A program made the translations under genes and the position numbers. Below the pieces are notes generated by a model. The model saw nothing but the letters and a program-made list of their open reading frames with translations, was not told the origin of the DNA and ran no database searches. A DNA stretch of 64,000 nucleotides from Cryptomeria japonica (lineage: Eukaryota; Streptophyta; Pinopsida; Cupressales; Cupressaceae). The stretch is from assembly GCF_030272615.1 (NCBI RefSeq), contig NC_081405.1, positions 611,443,065-611,507,064 on the forward strand, given 5' to 3'. This document shows, in pieces, positions 11,863 to 23,846 of this stretch (its first letter is position 1; each line of letters starts with the position of its first letter).

Positions 11863-12635
11863 TGTTCAAGAGATGACTAGAACAATTCTAAAATATGCTA
11901 ATCTCCTAGATGTTTATTGGAAGGAAGTTGTACATACTAAATTATATATATTGTTAACAAAGTAAAGGTAAAATTTAATCATTCAAAGAACCCTTATGAA
12001 ATTTGGTATAAGAGACCTACTACTATCAAATATTTTATAATCTTTAGAAGCAAGTGGTATATCAGAAGAGATGAAGATGATCTTGGAAAGTTTGATTCAA
12101 GAGCAGATGAAGGAAAGTTTCTTAGTTATTCAACAAGAAGCAAGGCTTATAGATGTTTCAAAAAAAGACTTTGAAAGATAGTTGAAAGTACAAATGTTAG
12201 AGTAGATGAAGATTGGTATCATATTACATTTATACCTAAGGATTGTGGACTTGGTGCTATTCTCATACTGAAGAAGAAGAAAGAAGAACCTAGAGGATAA
12301 TTAGAAAAGACCTCCAAGACTTCGGCAAGATATACTCTATAGAATCACTCTAAATATCATATCATTGGTGACAAGAATAAAGGTGTGAAGACCCAGACAA
12401 GACTTGCCAAGACAAGTGAATAGGTAAATATTTGTCTTCTATTAGAAGTTAAGCCTAAACATTATTTGATGCATGCAAGGAGGAAGGATGGATGAAAGAT
12501 ATGAAAGAAGAACTTGAACCAATTGAGAATAATCAGACATGGGAACTTGTTCTCAAGCCAGCTAATAAAAATATTATTGGAACCAAGTGGGTGTTCTGAA
12601 ACAAATTGAATGAAGAAGGAAAAGTGACAAGGAAC
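11863..12635 (+). pseudogene. Older copia D pol, first fragment (integrase end to RT start)
   Basis: This is a decayed copia reading frame. It begins in the integrase core end (MTRTILKYANL, DVYWKEVVHT), passes the conserved WYIRRDED, GKFDSRADEGKF and YSTRSKAYRC stretch, and reaches the start of RT (MKEELEPIENNQTWEL, then GTKWVF near 12580). Frameshifts and stops are frequent. It stops at GGAAC (12631-12635), where a gypsy element has inserted; the gene resumes at 31338. Its left part is missing beyond the copia E LTR. Confidence 0.8.
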
Positions 12636-13816
12636 TATAATGGTAAGAAATTAGGGTTTCCCCAATTAGATATATGAAAACCACTCATTTTTATTTAGGG
12701 ACCAATAAATCAAAGAGGGGTAAACCCAATGGATCTAGCCATAAATCAATAAAGATAGGGATAAGAATTCTACTGGATTTATTGGATTTGAATCGTTTTC
12801 CCTCCTTTAAATTGAATTGTGAAAATGTTGAAATTGGGGTAAATGTATAAGAATCAAAGTAAAAATGCACAAACAATGGGCTACAATCATCGAATTGAGC
12901 CACAAACCTATATCTGAGGAATGTAAATGTATTTGGATCTATTCCCAGAAGGATCTCCTAATTTTTTGAGACTAGGATGGTGGTCGCTCTAGTCCTCCAC
13001 ACTTTTTGCACTCCAATTGGGTATAAGTTTGTCACTATAAATAAAGCCAATTTTGAAGATTCCAACTTCATACATATTCCTACACATAGTAGAGAAGGGA
13101 AATAGGTTGGGAATAGGGGTTTGCCTTAGGTCAAACCCCGGGTTTGGAATTAACCATGAAATAGAAATAAAATATAATTCAATTGTAGTAATGGAAATGT
13201 TCTCCTTTTGAGGGAGACGTTAGATAATGACTAAAAACACTAAAGATATACTTTAATTTAGAATGGATTTTTGTTTGTCTCCATAAGGAATCAGGGTTTT
13301 ATGAAGTCTTAAATAACATAGAACATGAATGTCAACTCCAATGCTTGAATCTTGACCTTATCTCTTCTCCAATGCTTGAAAGAAGACTGATTTCTTTCTC
13401 ACTTGAATGTAGATCTCAATTTTTCTCTTGTGTAGATGTGAATTTGAATTGATGTCAAAATGAGATGGGTAGACCTCCTTTTATACTTGTTCATCGAAAA
13501 ACAACTTAATTTTTCGACATGAGCCGACAGGAGATCTAGGTCCCCACCAAAATGTCATGACCGTTAAGGGACCTCAAAATAGGTCCTGATTTGGAGGACT
13601 AGGGCATTGAGCGCTCTAGTCCTAGGAGGAACAAGGCACTAATGCCCTGTTCCTAACCAGTCAGGAAACAAAAAATGAGGGGAAATGAAAGCAAAGTTAA
13701 AATAGTAACAAGTTTGCATAATGTGAGCAAAAGAAGAACTTTGATCAAGCCTCGAGACATGAATGAGGGCCCAAATGAGGATAAAATTGTAAGGGAGTAC
13801 AATGTAGAACACTACA
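12636..13816 (-). repeat. 3' LTR of gypsy element C
   Basis: This 1181 bp LTR aligns along its length with 30185-31337. Shared anchors are the ATTAGGGTTTCC start, the block around GAGGAATGTAAATG and the TTTTATACTTG promoter region. On the element's strand it runs from TGTAGTGTTC at 13816 to the end at 12636. The terminal dinucleotide there reads TA instead of TG on the plus strand, a likely point mutation. It has a TATA box at 13477-13486. Confidence 0.85.
13477..13486 (-). promoter_or_regulatory. TATA box in gypsy C 3' LTR
   Basis: On the minus strand this reads GTATAAAAGG, about 330 bp into the LTR. The same motif is kept in the partner LTR at 30991-31000, which supports a promoter role. 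Confidence 0.65.
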
Positions 13817-13831
13817 TTTAGCCCCCACTTT
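13817..13831 (-). other. Polypurine tract of gypsy C
   Basis: On the minus strand AAAGTGGGGGCTAAA directly precedes the TGTAG start of the 3' LTR. This is the expected plus-strand primer site. Confidence 0.8.
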
Positions 13832-14140
13832 AGCGGGAGTATGAGACTAAGCATACTATCAGTAAAGTACAAAGGTTCACATTGAAAAAGCTTTCACCAA
13901 GATGCCAAAGGGACAAGACACTCTAAGCCCCTAGTGGACTTTAGGATCTTACTACTTAAATCATCAAGATAAAAGGGACATTGCAAGAGGAGAAGAAGGA
14001 ATCATGACTACTAGCCTAGTAAGGATTTCTTACAATGAGTTGTGAAAACGAAAAATACCAAAATTCCAAATAAAAAAGCAATGTTTGCAAAGTAACTTGA
14101 GTATAGAGATGCAAAAGAGGGAAAGATTGAGCAGAGTGTA
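13832..14140 (-). other. Internal non-coding end of gypsy C
   Basis: About 310 bp of element C internal sequence remain between its polypurine tract and the nested GL2 element. I see no protein similarity or ORF. The pol gene that should lie upstream was lost with the nested insertion or a linked deletion. Confidence 0.55.
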
Positions 14141-16207
14141 TGTAATACCCTACCAAGGAACCCCAAAGTAATAACAACTAATTACTCAAATACATAGAAA
14201 ATAATATTTTATTTTATTTTAAAAGGAAACATGACACATTAACCATCTTTAACTCAATACATCATTAAGTAAACACATTACAAAACATAGAAGAATCATA
14301 GTTACAATATTTAGCAAAAGATAATCACATCGCATTATAGAACTCTAAGAGTTCCCTAACAACACTCACTATATCATATGTCAACCATATAACTCATCAC
14401 ATAAAGATCTATACTAAGTTTTTATAAAACACTATTTAGGAAAGATTCCTATGATAACCTTCATTAATAAATAAGAATATATATTTAATTCGCATAATTA
14501 TATTTACTTACAAGAATCCATTGTTACCAATGCATCTATTACTAAATTCCTATTACAAATTTTTTACTTGCAATAATCAAAAATTTCTTTTACAGTTACC
14601 AATACAAATAAATAGATCATACATAATCTTTTACATCATTTCTGGAAAATATATTACAAATAATAACATAATGGTAAACCATCTCACAACTGAAATATGA
14701 AGATACTAAAAAATCACATGGTGAAGAACCATCCAGCTGCACACAAGCAAGTCCACCAAAATATTCCCAATGGGTGAAAAAGCAACACCACCCAACCATG
14801 TGGAACCCGTAGGTCCACCCCCATGCTAGGAGATAGACACAAATCCCCAATCAAGAAACAAGAAGGCTAGGGATAAAGAACTAAAAAAACTTACAACCAA
14901 GATACATAAGACACCACTTCACAAGACAAGAATATAAAGGCAATAACCAAAAATAACTAAAACATAAATATATAATTACAAAATTTCTAGAGACAGGAAA
15001 CAAGAAAAAACTTCAAAAGAACTCATAAAAGACTTCCCAAATAATAATATCAACCAAAATCTCCAAAAGAACTCCCAAAGGCTTCCACAAACAATCGGTT
15101 CAATAGGATAGTAGGATACATAAGGTGAGAGTGTCATTGCATAGCCTCTCATGGGTTACCCTAGAAATCTAAATCCTCTCCAAACTCTAGACCCCAGCCC
15201 CCATGAACAACTCATACAACAATGTATAATCCTTATGTGGGGACAAGGTATTGTACAATCAAGCCAACTTGACACCTTAACAAGGGGCGGGCCTTCCCAA
15301 TCTCACCCTCTGCCTATATGAGCACACAAGGCCATGAGTGGGGCACAAAATTATCTTATTAGTGTGTGTAAAACCTGAATAAAACCCATCCCAAATTTTT
15401 TATTAATGTTATCACTTATTAATCTACTCACCTATGAGTTATCATAGCAGCCACTTAGTGCCCTAGCCCCCACAGTGAGTCACTCTCCCTTGATGCAGGT
15501 TTACATATCTTATACTTTATAGCTCAACACAAACATCATGAAACATAAGATAACCAAATGGATAGGTAAAGGATACATAAACATGCATATAGAGAACATT
15601 CTACAAATAGTACTTCCATACATAGACCGATCACAAGGTCAAGTCAAGAAACTAAGTCATAATCCCAATGCAATTGTTCCACTTTATAAGCCAAATCAAG
15701 AATGGCCTCATGAATAATTAAAAAAATCAAAATAATACCAATCAGATCCAAAAAAATACATAAGTAACAAGACACAAGTTCAAAATGAGTCTCTAGAAGA
15801 AAACGGGAGTCAAAACGGAATCAAACTGCAAATTCAAGACCCAAAACAATGATTCTACACATATGAGCATCAAATGACTCCAAAGATAAAATCTGATTCA
15901 AACCCATTTTGAGAAGGGTCTAATAACCTTCTAAAAGAAATAATAGATCAATCAAAAGGTTTCATACAATAATTTCAAAAAAAGAATTAAGAAAAATCAA
16001 GCAATTAAAAGATTAATTCCCTATACCCAATTTTGGCAAAACTTGATCTTTCAAAAACATAAATTAAATAACTAATTTAAAATAGAAAATAAATTCAATA
16101 AAACATCCCCAAATCCCCCTAATTGTCCATTTAATCAACATTTCAAATTAAACTAAAATTAAAATTGGGAAAAAAAGGAAAAATGAATAACTACTTGGAA
16201 ACTTGTG

Positions 16208-16338
16208 AAGAGAGAGAGAGAGAGAGAGAATTTTCATGATGAATTTTGAAACATGAAATCTCTTCACCAATTCAATCAAGCTCGATAAATCCAAACCATG
16301 CTCATTGCAAATTTGAAGTTAAATTGGCAACTGCAAAT
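16208..16338 (-). repeat. Left copy of a duplicated flank around the chromovirus
   Basis: A (GA)n run followed by about 110 bp of GL2 LTR sequence ending AACTGCAAAT. The same block is present again at 20090-20244 on the other side of the nested chromovirus. This is far longer than a 5 bp target duplication. GL2 copy 2 has the GA run once (about 44919). Confidence 0.75.
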
Positions 16339-17137
16339 AACCGGTAAAACCCTCAAAGAGAATCAACTGGCTTATGCATCAAGAGTAACACAATCAAAGA
16401 AGCAAGAAAACATAACAAGATTACATAAATAGATCATATTATTGCTTTATAACTTCCAGAAACCATCTGGTTATCATCATATAATCATCTGAGAACATCT
16501 AGTAGTTAACCAGTTACATGCAGGCTACCAACCAGATGCAATCCAACTAGGACTCTAAGAATCAACCGGATCACAAAATATGAATGTCAATCCTTATTCT
16601 CAATTCTACTTCCTTTTCCCCTACAAATGATTACATAATATCATATTTATACCCACCGGAACATATATGGGTCAGCCTCATAAGATTACATTTACCAATG
16701 CATGAAAATGAAACATGTGACTAGGTCGACTCTAAGAATTAAAGAAATCTTTCCACAAAATAACAACCAAGAGGTGTGATTTAGCAGGAAGGTCGGCCAC
16801 ATGCCAAAGAACATCAGACAAGACCCAAGATAGATCCACGCGCCAAGAATGGTGCCGGTAATGAAGGAAAACCAACTGGTAAGCACAAGAACTATCTGGG
16901 AACCCAGAAACAGTCAATAGGAAGAAATAACTGACCAGAAAAGAACCCAAATGAACTGGAAATCTGGAATTTAGCACATGAACTAGCCTGGAAACCGAAA
17001 ATAAGATCTGCCATGAAAAGAGAGCAACTACCGGTACCAACCAGTAAGAACACAATGAACTAAACAAGAATAAAACTGAAAGGAAATATTTTTGGTTGAT
17101 GCAAGATCGCTCATCTACTGGGGATGCTCCTGCATCA
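16339..17137 (-). repeat. 3' LTR of chromovirus L
   Basis: It aligns with 19213-20089 from AACCGGTAAAACCCT to the terminus GATGCTCCTGCATCA. The outer end is damaged: the expected TGATGCAGCC is replaced by GL2 sequence ending CTGCAAAT. It lacks the 133 bp tandem duplication present in the partner LTR. Confidence 0.8.
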
Positions 17138-17639
17138 AACAACCCAGGTAGAAAAATATGTTCCATGAGATGCAACTCATGAACATCTAAAAGGATTCCG
17201 AATAAAGACCCCATGCTCATTTCCGATCCAAAAATCTTCCTTATCTATCAACCTCTTCTTTAGCTCCTTTGGTGCCTCAACCAGTTTCTCTAACCCCTGA
17301 CTCTCTTTTTTTCTCTTCTTTTGCTTCAGATCTGTACATTGTCTCTTTTTATTGCCTTCTTTCTTCTGCAACTCTGATTTGTTTCTACCATAAGACATCG
17401 CTCGGTTTGTCACCATAAGCTCTCTATCATCTGGTTCCATCTGTTAGATCCTTCTGCAAACTCATGTCACCCTCTGGTATAACCTTTGCAACTGGTTCTA
17501 TCAGATCTTTCTTCAAACTCAAGTCAACCTCCGGTGTAACCTCAACAACCAGTTTCTCAAGGTTCAGATTCTTCACCCCCTCTTTCTCCTTCAAAAAAAT
17601 CAATTTGAACTTCTACCCATCCTTCTCAATAGTGACTAG
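17138..17639 (-). other. Lysine/glutamate-rich linker remnant between protease and 3' LTR
   Basis: On the minus strand this reads as charged, low-complexity sequence in broken frames (for example KKEGNKKRQCTDLKQKKRKK at 17400-17340). In an intact element this position follows protease and precedes RT. The deletion joint to the 3' LTR is not precisely visible, and I see no clear polypurine tract. Confidence 0.4.
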
Positions 17640-18983
17640 ATTTTTTCTATAGTCATAAATAGCTCCTCTATCAAACTACCAAGGTTTTCCCAACAAGACA
17701 TGACAAGCACTCATAGATACAACATCACATAAAACCTCATCCCTGAAAGGCCCACTATTAAAATTCACCAAACACTGCTCTTTTATCTCTATCTTTTGAT
17801 CATCTTGCAACCAACTTACCACATAACAACAAGGATGCTCAAGCCTCTTCAATCCAAGCTTCACAACCATCTCCTCAGATACAAAATTGTTAGTACTTCC
17901 ACTATCTATAATAACCTTGCAACACTTACCACCTAATTTACACATAGTCCGGAAAAGACTCTTCCTCTGAGTAGATCTGATATACTTTCTTCTGAACATA
18001 AGGGATTCTCCTTGCTCTGGTGCACAGTCAAATCCAGTACCTTCACCTTCTAGTTCCTCACTTGCCATACAACTTCTTGCCATTCATTGCTTACATTTAT
18101 AAAATCTATGTCTGGTTTCTCCACCCTTGTAACATTTTCTAGGACATTCTCTACTGGTACTGCTACTGCCTTTCCTCTGTATCCTCTGTTCTGGTTCTAT
18201 ACTCCACTTAGGTTTTGATTCATCTTCCTCAACCGGTTTCTTCATATTGTCACTCATCTTTCCTTTGAATTTATCCTTCCCTCTATTTGGTTGTCTTCTT
18301 TTAATCTTATCCTCAGCCTTCAAAGCATATTGGTAAGCTTCTTCAACTATGGAAACCCTCAACATAATCATCTCATCCTGAATGTTAAATGCAAGTCCAT
18401 TTATGTACCTCGCCACCTTTTCTTTGTCCATCTCTCTATGTCCCAATCTAATCACCACCTTGTAGAACTTAGTTAATTCCTTCACAATCATGTTTCTTTG
18501 TTTCAGGTTCTGCAACTTCTTAAATAATTCCAACTCATAGTCTCCCGGTATGAACTTGGCCTTCAATCTTGCAACCATTTATCTCCATCGGGTGATCTTC
18601 AATTCATCATTCTCCACTCTATATTTCTCCAATTATTTCCACCATAAGGCAACATGCCCTTTCAACTTAGTTTGTGCCAACCAGACTCTCTGTGAGTCCT
18701 TGACATCCTCAAAATCAAAGTAGTCCTCCAACTCTCTAATCCAATCGATCAGATCCTCTGGGTTCAGTGTTTTGAAAAAGTTAGAAACTTCAACTTTATG
18801 AACTTTACTCGCTTGTGCCATGGCTCTCAGGAATCTTTCCTCTCTTTCATCTTCTGGTCCTTCAACTTCTTCAAACTCTTCACCAGCTTCTTTATATTAA
18901 TCCTCCGATTTAGGGTTCCTCTGTAAACCAACCAAAGTGTTTCGGATTTCATTCCTTACTTCATTCTTGAATTCTTCCATCAT
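17640..18983 (-). pseudogene. Chromovirus gag and aspartic protease (broken)
   Basis: One minus-strand frame runs down from an ATG at 18983/18980. Gag shows NFFKTLNPEDLIDWIRELE and the TKLKGHVALWWK motif of the retrotransposon gag domain, then a long helical region (18578-18250). The zinc knuckle CYKGGETRHRFYKC (about 18135-18090) keeps CX2-4C-type spacing only in part: the second Cys is Gly, so the knuckle is damaged. Protease follows with the active-site motif DSGST (about 17900) and HVLLGKPW near 17690. Stops break the frame near 18899, 18632, 18582 and 18083. After the protease the frame goes on briefly (about 17640), and all downstream pol domains are deleted. Confidence 0.8.
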
Positions 18984-19198
18984 CTGCTCTACCCTCTAGG
19001 GGTTTGTCCCTCTAGGGGGCATCTCCTCTTCCACTCCAGTGAACTACCTCAACTCGACAATCTGACTATGGGTTTCAATCGCCTCCCCTCAGAGATTTAT
19101 TGAACACACGCGTAGCCTGCCTCCAATTGGCACTTTTTCCACCCAAAGGAATGCCTCAATGTTTGCAAACAATTCTTCCACCAACTAGTCCATAACCA

Positions 19199-19210
19199 GC
19201 TCTGATACCA
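19199..19210 (-). other. Primer binding site of chromovirus L
   Basis: The minus strand reads TGGTATCAGAGC, a 12 of 12 match to the usual initiator tRNA(Met) primer site of plant retrotransposons, two bases inside the 5' LTR end at 19213. Confidence 0.9.
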
Positions 19211-19212
19211 CT

Positions 19213-20085
19213 TGATGCAGCCATAACCGGTAAAACCCTAAAAGAGAACAACTAGCTTATGCAGCAAGAGTATCACAATGAAAGCGCCAATAAAACATAA
19301 CATGATTACATTAACAGATCATATTATTTATGTATAATTTTCGACAATCATCTGATTATCATCATATAATCATCGAAGAACATCCGGTAGTTAACCGGTT
19401 ACATGCAGGCTATCAGCCAGATACAATCCAATCGAAACTCTAAGAATCAAATAGATCATAAAAAGCAAATCTCAATCCTTATTCTCAATTCTACTTCCTC
19501 TGCCCCTACAAATGATTACATAATATCATATTTATACCCTAAGAATTAAAGAAATCTTTCTAGAAAATAACAACCAAGAGGTATGGTTCAGAAAAATGGC
19601 CGACCACATACCAAAAAACATTGAAAAAGACCCAAGATAGATCCACACGCCAAGAATCATGTTGGTAATGAAGGAAAACCAACCAATAAGCACAAGAACT
19701 CTCAAGGAACCCAAAAATAGTCAATCGAAAGCAATAACTGGTCGGAAAAGAACCCAAATGAACTAGAAGATATATCCACATGCCAATAATCACGTTGGTA
19801 ATGAAGGAAAACCAACCGGTAAGCACAAGAACTGTCTGAGAACCCAGAAACAGTCAATCGGAAGCGATAACTGGTCGGAAAAGAACCCAAATGAACTGGA
19901 AATCTGGAATTAAGTACATGAACTAGCCTAGAAACCAAAAATAATATCTACCACAAAAAGAAAGCAACTACTGGTACCAACCGGTAAGAACATAGAAAAC
20001 TGCACAATGAACTAAATAAGAACCAAACTGAAAGGAAATATTTTTGGTTGATGCAAGATCGCTCATCGATCGGGGATGCTCCTGC

Positions 20086-20089
<4 letters not shown>
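19213..20089 (-). repeat. 5' LTR of chromovirus L
   Basis: 877 bp with complete termini TGATGCAG and CTGCATCA, which are inverted repeats of each other. It contains a 133 bp internal tandem duplication (19641-19906), which explains most of its extra length over the 3' LTR. Confidence 0.85.
19641..19906 (-). repeat. 133 bp tandem duplication in LTR
   Basis: Units 19641-19773 and 19774-19906 both run from ATCCACA(C/T)GCCAA to CCCAAATGAACT with scattered mismatches. The partner LTR has the segment once (16829 onward). The duplication therefore arose after, or was copied into only one of, the two LTRs. Confidence 0.8.
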
Positions 20090-20136
<47 letters not shown>

Positions 20137-20244
20137 TTTTGATGATGAGTTTTGAAACACGAAATCTCTTCACCAAATCAATCAAGCTCGATAAATCCAA
20201 ACCACACTCTTTGCAACTTCGAAGTTAAATTGAAAACTGCAAAT
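20090..20244 (-). repeat. Right copy of the duplicated flank, with (GA)n run
   Basis: It begins with about 43 bp of GA repeat directly after the chromovirus LTR terminus GCATCA. It continues into the same LTR sequence as 16230-16338, with scattered mismatches, ending AACTGCAAAT. From 20245 the GL2 LTR continues normally. Confidence 0.75.
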
Positions 20245-20466
20245 CCCTCTCCTCAAATTCACACTCTAAAATTCTTCACAAAGTTGCAATAAAATTTCCT
20301 CTCTTCAAAAATTCAAAAAATAATAAAAATAATAACAACACTATCAACACTATCAACTCTCATGAAAAACCTAATAAATAAAACTCAATTACCTAAATAA
20401 AGCTCACAAAAAAAAATACCTTGATCCTAAAAATATCACATTAAATCAATAAATCTATAATATTAA

Positions 20467-21037
20467 ACTAGTATACCCATCTTTAGAGAAATATAGGTAA
20501 AGTATGCCGAGAGATATCATATATGTTTATTATTCCACTTAAAAAATAATTATATTATTATATAATATTTAATATTAATTTATTATTATATTATGATATT
20601 GTAATCAATATTATATTATTATTAAGATATTACTGTATTTTAACATTTTTATATTTCTATTAAACATCAAAAAAATCTATTAAGAGTAATTATTATTATT
20701 ATATTATCATATCTTTATATTATTATTATGATATTATTTTGACAAAGTTAACTATTGGTATGGTGAAGAAAATAGAATTGATTAATAGTTAAACTCAGAG
20801 TGAGTGGTAGTTGAGATGAGAAAATAAATAAAATATTTTTTTTGGTTTTTCATGCATTTATTTTAATTTAGGTTATTTAATATTATTTAAATTATTTTTA
20901 TTTAATTAATAGTAAAACTAATTGTAGTTATGATGGGTGTCATACAATATGATGGGTGTCAATTTTAATCATAGGGGGTTTTTAATCTTGCATATCTATC
21001 AATCCATTATGTGAGTATTAATACGCCTTTCGTCGTA
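20467..21037 (+). other. Unassigned 571 bp insertion in GL2 LTR
   Basis: GL2 copy 2 (near 45340) runs straight from ATATTAA to TTAATTTCC, while copy 1 has about 571 extra bases. ATTAA on both sides (20462-20466, 21038-21042) may be the target duplication. The insert is very AT-rich, has a short direct repeat GATGGGTGTCA (about 20929 and 20951), and shows no ORF or inverted ends. I cannot name the family. Confidence 0.5.
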
Positions 21038-21917
21038 ATTAATTCCAAAAATCCTCTTAAAACAATCAAACAATTATAAATAAATATTAAATCACCAATC
21101 ACAAATCTCCTAAAATAAATAACTCTTTCTTGACAAACAAGAAATAATAAATAATTAATTCCAATTAAAATATAATAATCCACTAAAAATAGAACTAGTG
21201 ATTACACCCACTTAAATAGATAATAATTCAATAAAATAATAAGAAATAAATAAACAATAATTCATTCAATTAAATAATAAATTAATAATTAATTTTTACA
21301 ATTAATAAATAATTCTCACAATAAATAATAAAATGTTAATTCGTAAAATAATAAAATAATAAATGATAAATCATTTGAAAATAGTAAATCGCTCAAAAAG
21401 AATAAATAATAAATAATTAACTCTCACTCAATAAGAATAATAAAATAGCAAATCATAAATAATAAACAATTCCCACGTAAAATAATTAATTTCATTTAAA
21501 ATAAAATTATTTATAATAATAGAACAACTAGTCCCACAAAGAAAGAACAATTAGTTCCACCAATAATAAAATAAAATATAATTTTCAGTAAAAATAATCC
21601 CCACAATTAAAAAAAAATCACATGCAAAATAATAAATAATAAACAATTAATCATTTAATAAATAATAATAAATAAATCATATTTATTTACTTAATAATAA
21701 ATCATTTAAATATTAAATAATATCCAATAATAAAAATATATTTATTAAATCAAAATTACATTTAAAGCCACAATAATCCTTAATTAATTATTAATTTAAT
21801 TTACAACACTTAGGCTATAATTAATATCAATAATTAAAATAACATAAAATCTAACACACTTAAATAAATCATAAAAAATAATGCCAACATCAAAACAAGA
21901 CTTACCACTGACAATTG

Positions 21918-22072
<155 letters not shown>

Positions 22073-22596
22073 CTCATCTAGTGAAAAGAAATCATGACAT
22101 CGTATGGAGCTCAAGCTCGCGAATGAGTAATACAAAATCATTCATTTCACTTTACCCAAAACAAACAATACAATAAATATCTATTCTAAAAATAGCATTT
22201 ACAATCAGCGTTCACATGTTGCTAAAAATATAAACTACTAAAAATAGGAAGTTTGTCCAAAGGAAAAATTAGGCTGATTGGAGACATGGTGAAATTTTCT
22301 AAAAATGGATTTATTAAAAATAGAAATTCCTAAAAATAGACATTGCTAAAAATAGTAAGCTCTTGAAAAACACACAAATTTCACTGGTGGGCGCTTTGAA
22401 AGATTTCCTTTTCTACACCTACTCATAGATTAACATCTCATAAAACATCACGATAACTCACCAACATAAATAATCCAAATCATAAGTATAACATCATTAA
22501 CATCAATATATTTATCTCAAATAAAATATGACGGTAATCATTTCTTGAAACATATGAGCATAAATTAGTCCAATAACATAAATGACATGAATGTAT

Positions 22597-23724
22597 ATGT
22601 TAATGTTTTGTCAAAGTTGTTCGCGGGGTGTCGTTTTGGTTAAGTGTTTGTCATCCCCCTTTCTCCTTTTCTCCCGCTCTTCCATTTGTCCGCTCGTGCC
22701 ATGTGGTGTCACAACATTGCTCTAAGCGGCTCGCCTTTCTCGCCTTGCATTGAGAAAGCGTGGAGCTACCGCATGGCGCAGGTCTTCCCTTTGGCATAAG
22801 TGCTCTCAGCCCCACCATTATTCGTGCGCTAGCAGTGGCGCTTGGCACCTTCACGCTTCATTTCCTAGTCCTCCTTTTGCGCTCGGCTCTGAGTCTCCTC
22901 CGAGTTGTCGTGTGTCCCTTCGTCAATTCGTGAGTTGGAATATTGTTGGCGTCGCAAGTTTAGTTTTTTGGCAGGTACAGAGTTCGTCATGATGCAGTTA
23001 GCATAATGATATCAAAAGGCCATTTTTACTTTTTGATTGCATGCATCTCTATGGATGCCACGTAAGGAGATCCCTGATAGGGAGCGGTTGCAAGGGTTTT
23101 TCCTCGTGATTTCTTGTTGGTAGTTGTTAAGCGCCTGAGGGTTATTTATTGGCCTTCCTTCAGTTGTTTTAGAGTTTTAGACTTGGAGAAAAGATAACTA
23201 GACTTTGGCTCAGTGAATTAGGCCTTTATGTTAATTATGTTTTGTGGATGATAAATATATCGGACTGTGCATGTGGCCTTTATGTTTATTTTGTTTGAAT
23301 CTTAATAGGTTAACTTCTATGCTATTTTCTAATTTAGTAACTTCTATGATATGTGATGTGAGACTCTACGGATTAAACTATATTATTAAACTTGTTATCT
23401 ATTAGATGAATGGTGTATGTCATATTATGTTGAATGAGCCTTGTTTGATTTTCTTCTCTAACTGTATTGGTCATGTAGATTGTTGAATGGGCCTTAAAAT
23501 TGCAAATACTTGGGTTTTTTGTGCTTCAAATATTCCAAAAATATTCCGGTGTATCACCTAATTAGTGTAGCTTTTAAACTTATTCTCTCTCCTTTTTCTC
23601 CCCCATTGTATGAAGATTTGGCTTTTCAAACCCGGAGGTTATTCAGTTAACTTTGCACAAAGGTCCCTCATCACTAAATTTCCCATAAGGTTGTTACCGT
23701 ATAATGCAAAATTAGTAGTCAATA
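22597..23724. other. Unassigned 1.13 kb insertion in GL2 LTR
   Basis: Compared with GL2 copy 2 near 50730, this copy has about 1128 extra bases between GAATGTAT and GTATCC. GTAT on both sides (22593-22596, 23725-23728) may be a short target duplication. The first 400 bp are much richer in GC than the surroundings (CCCGCTC, GCGCTCGGCTC). Short ORFs on both strands (22651-22854, 22750-22992) show no recognisable domain. No poly-A tail, LTR or convincing inverted ends are visible. It could be a non-autonomous transposon or captured sequence. Confidence 0.5.
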
Positions 23725-23832
23725 GTATCCATACACACAAAGAAACAAAATAAATCACACATAAAGAGTCAAAACATACTCTAACAAGTCAAAGTTACAA
23801 GTATCTAAAGCATAGCATGTAGGGGCACTACA

Positions 23833-23846
23833 ATCCGCCCCCAAAA
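23833..23846 (-). other. Polypurine tract of GL2 copy 1
   Basis: On the minus strand TTTTGGGGGCGGAT directly precedes the 3' LTR start TGTAGTGCCCC. The plus-strand GL2 relative has a matching tract at 59788-59800, with the shared upstream words TAGGAGTAAG or CAGGAGTAAG. Confidence 0.8.

Larger units (their letters stand above)
16339..20089 (-). mobile_element. Chromovirus-type gypsy remnant L
   Basis: This minus-strand element has LTRs at 19213-20089 (5', 877 bp) and 16339-17137 (3', about 799 bp). It has a perfect PBS at 19199-19210 and keeps gag and protease only. RT, RNase H and integrase are missing between about 17640 and 17138. The LTR termini are TGATGCAG...TGCATCA. The same LTR family recurs at 62067-62864, where the integrase with chromodomain survives, so the family can be assigned to chromoviruses by combining both copies. 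Confidence 0.8.

Noticed and set aside
16732-17220. 162-codon minus-strand ORF (MSMGSLFGILLDVHELHLME)
   Set aside because: It lies mainly in the chromovirus 3' LTR. Similar frames recur in the partner LTR (19560-19938) because the DNA is repeated, with no gag or pol motifs.
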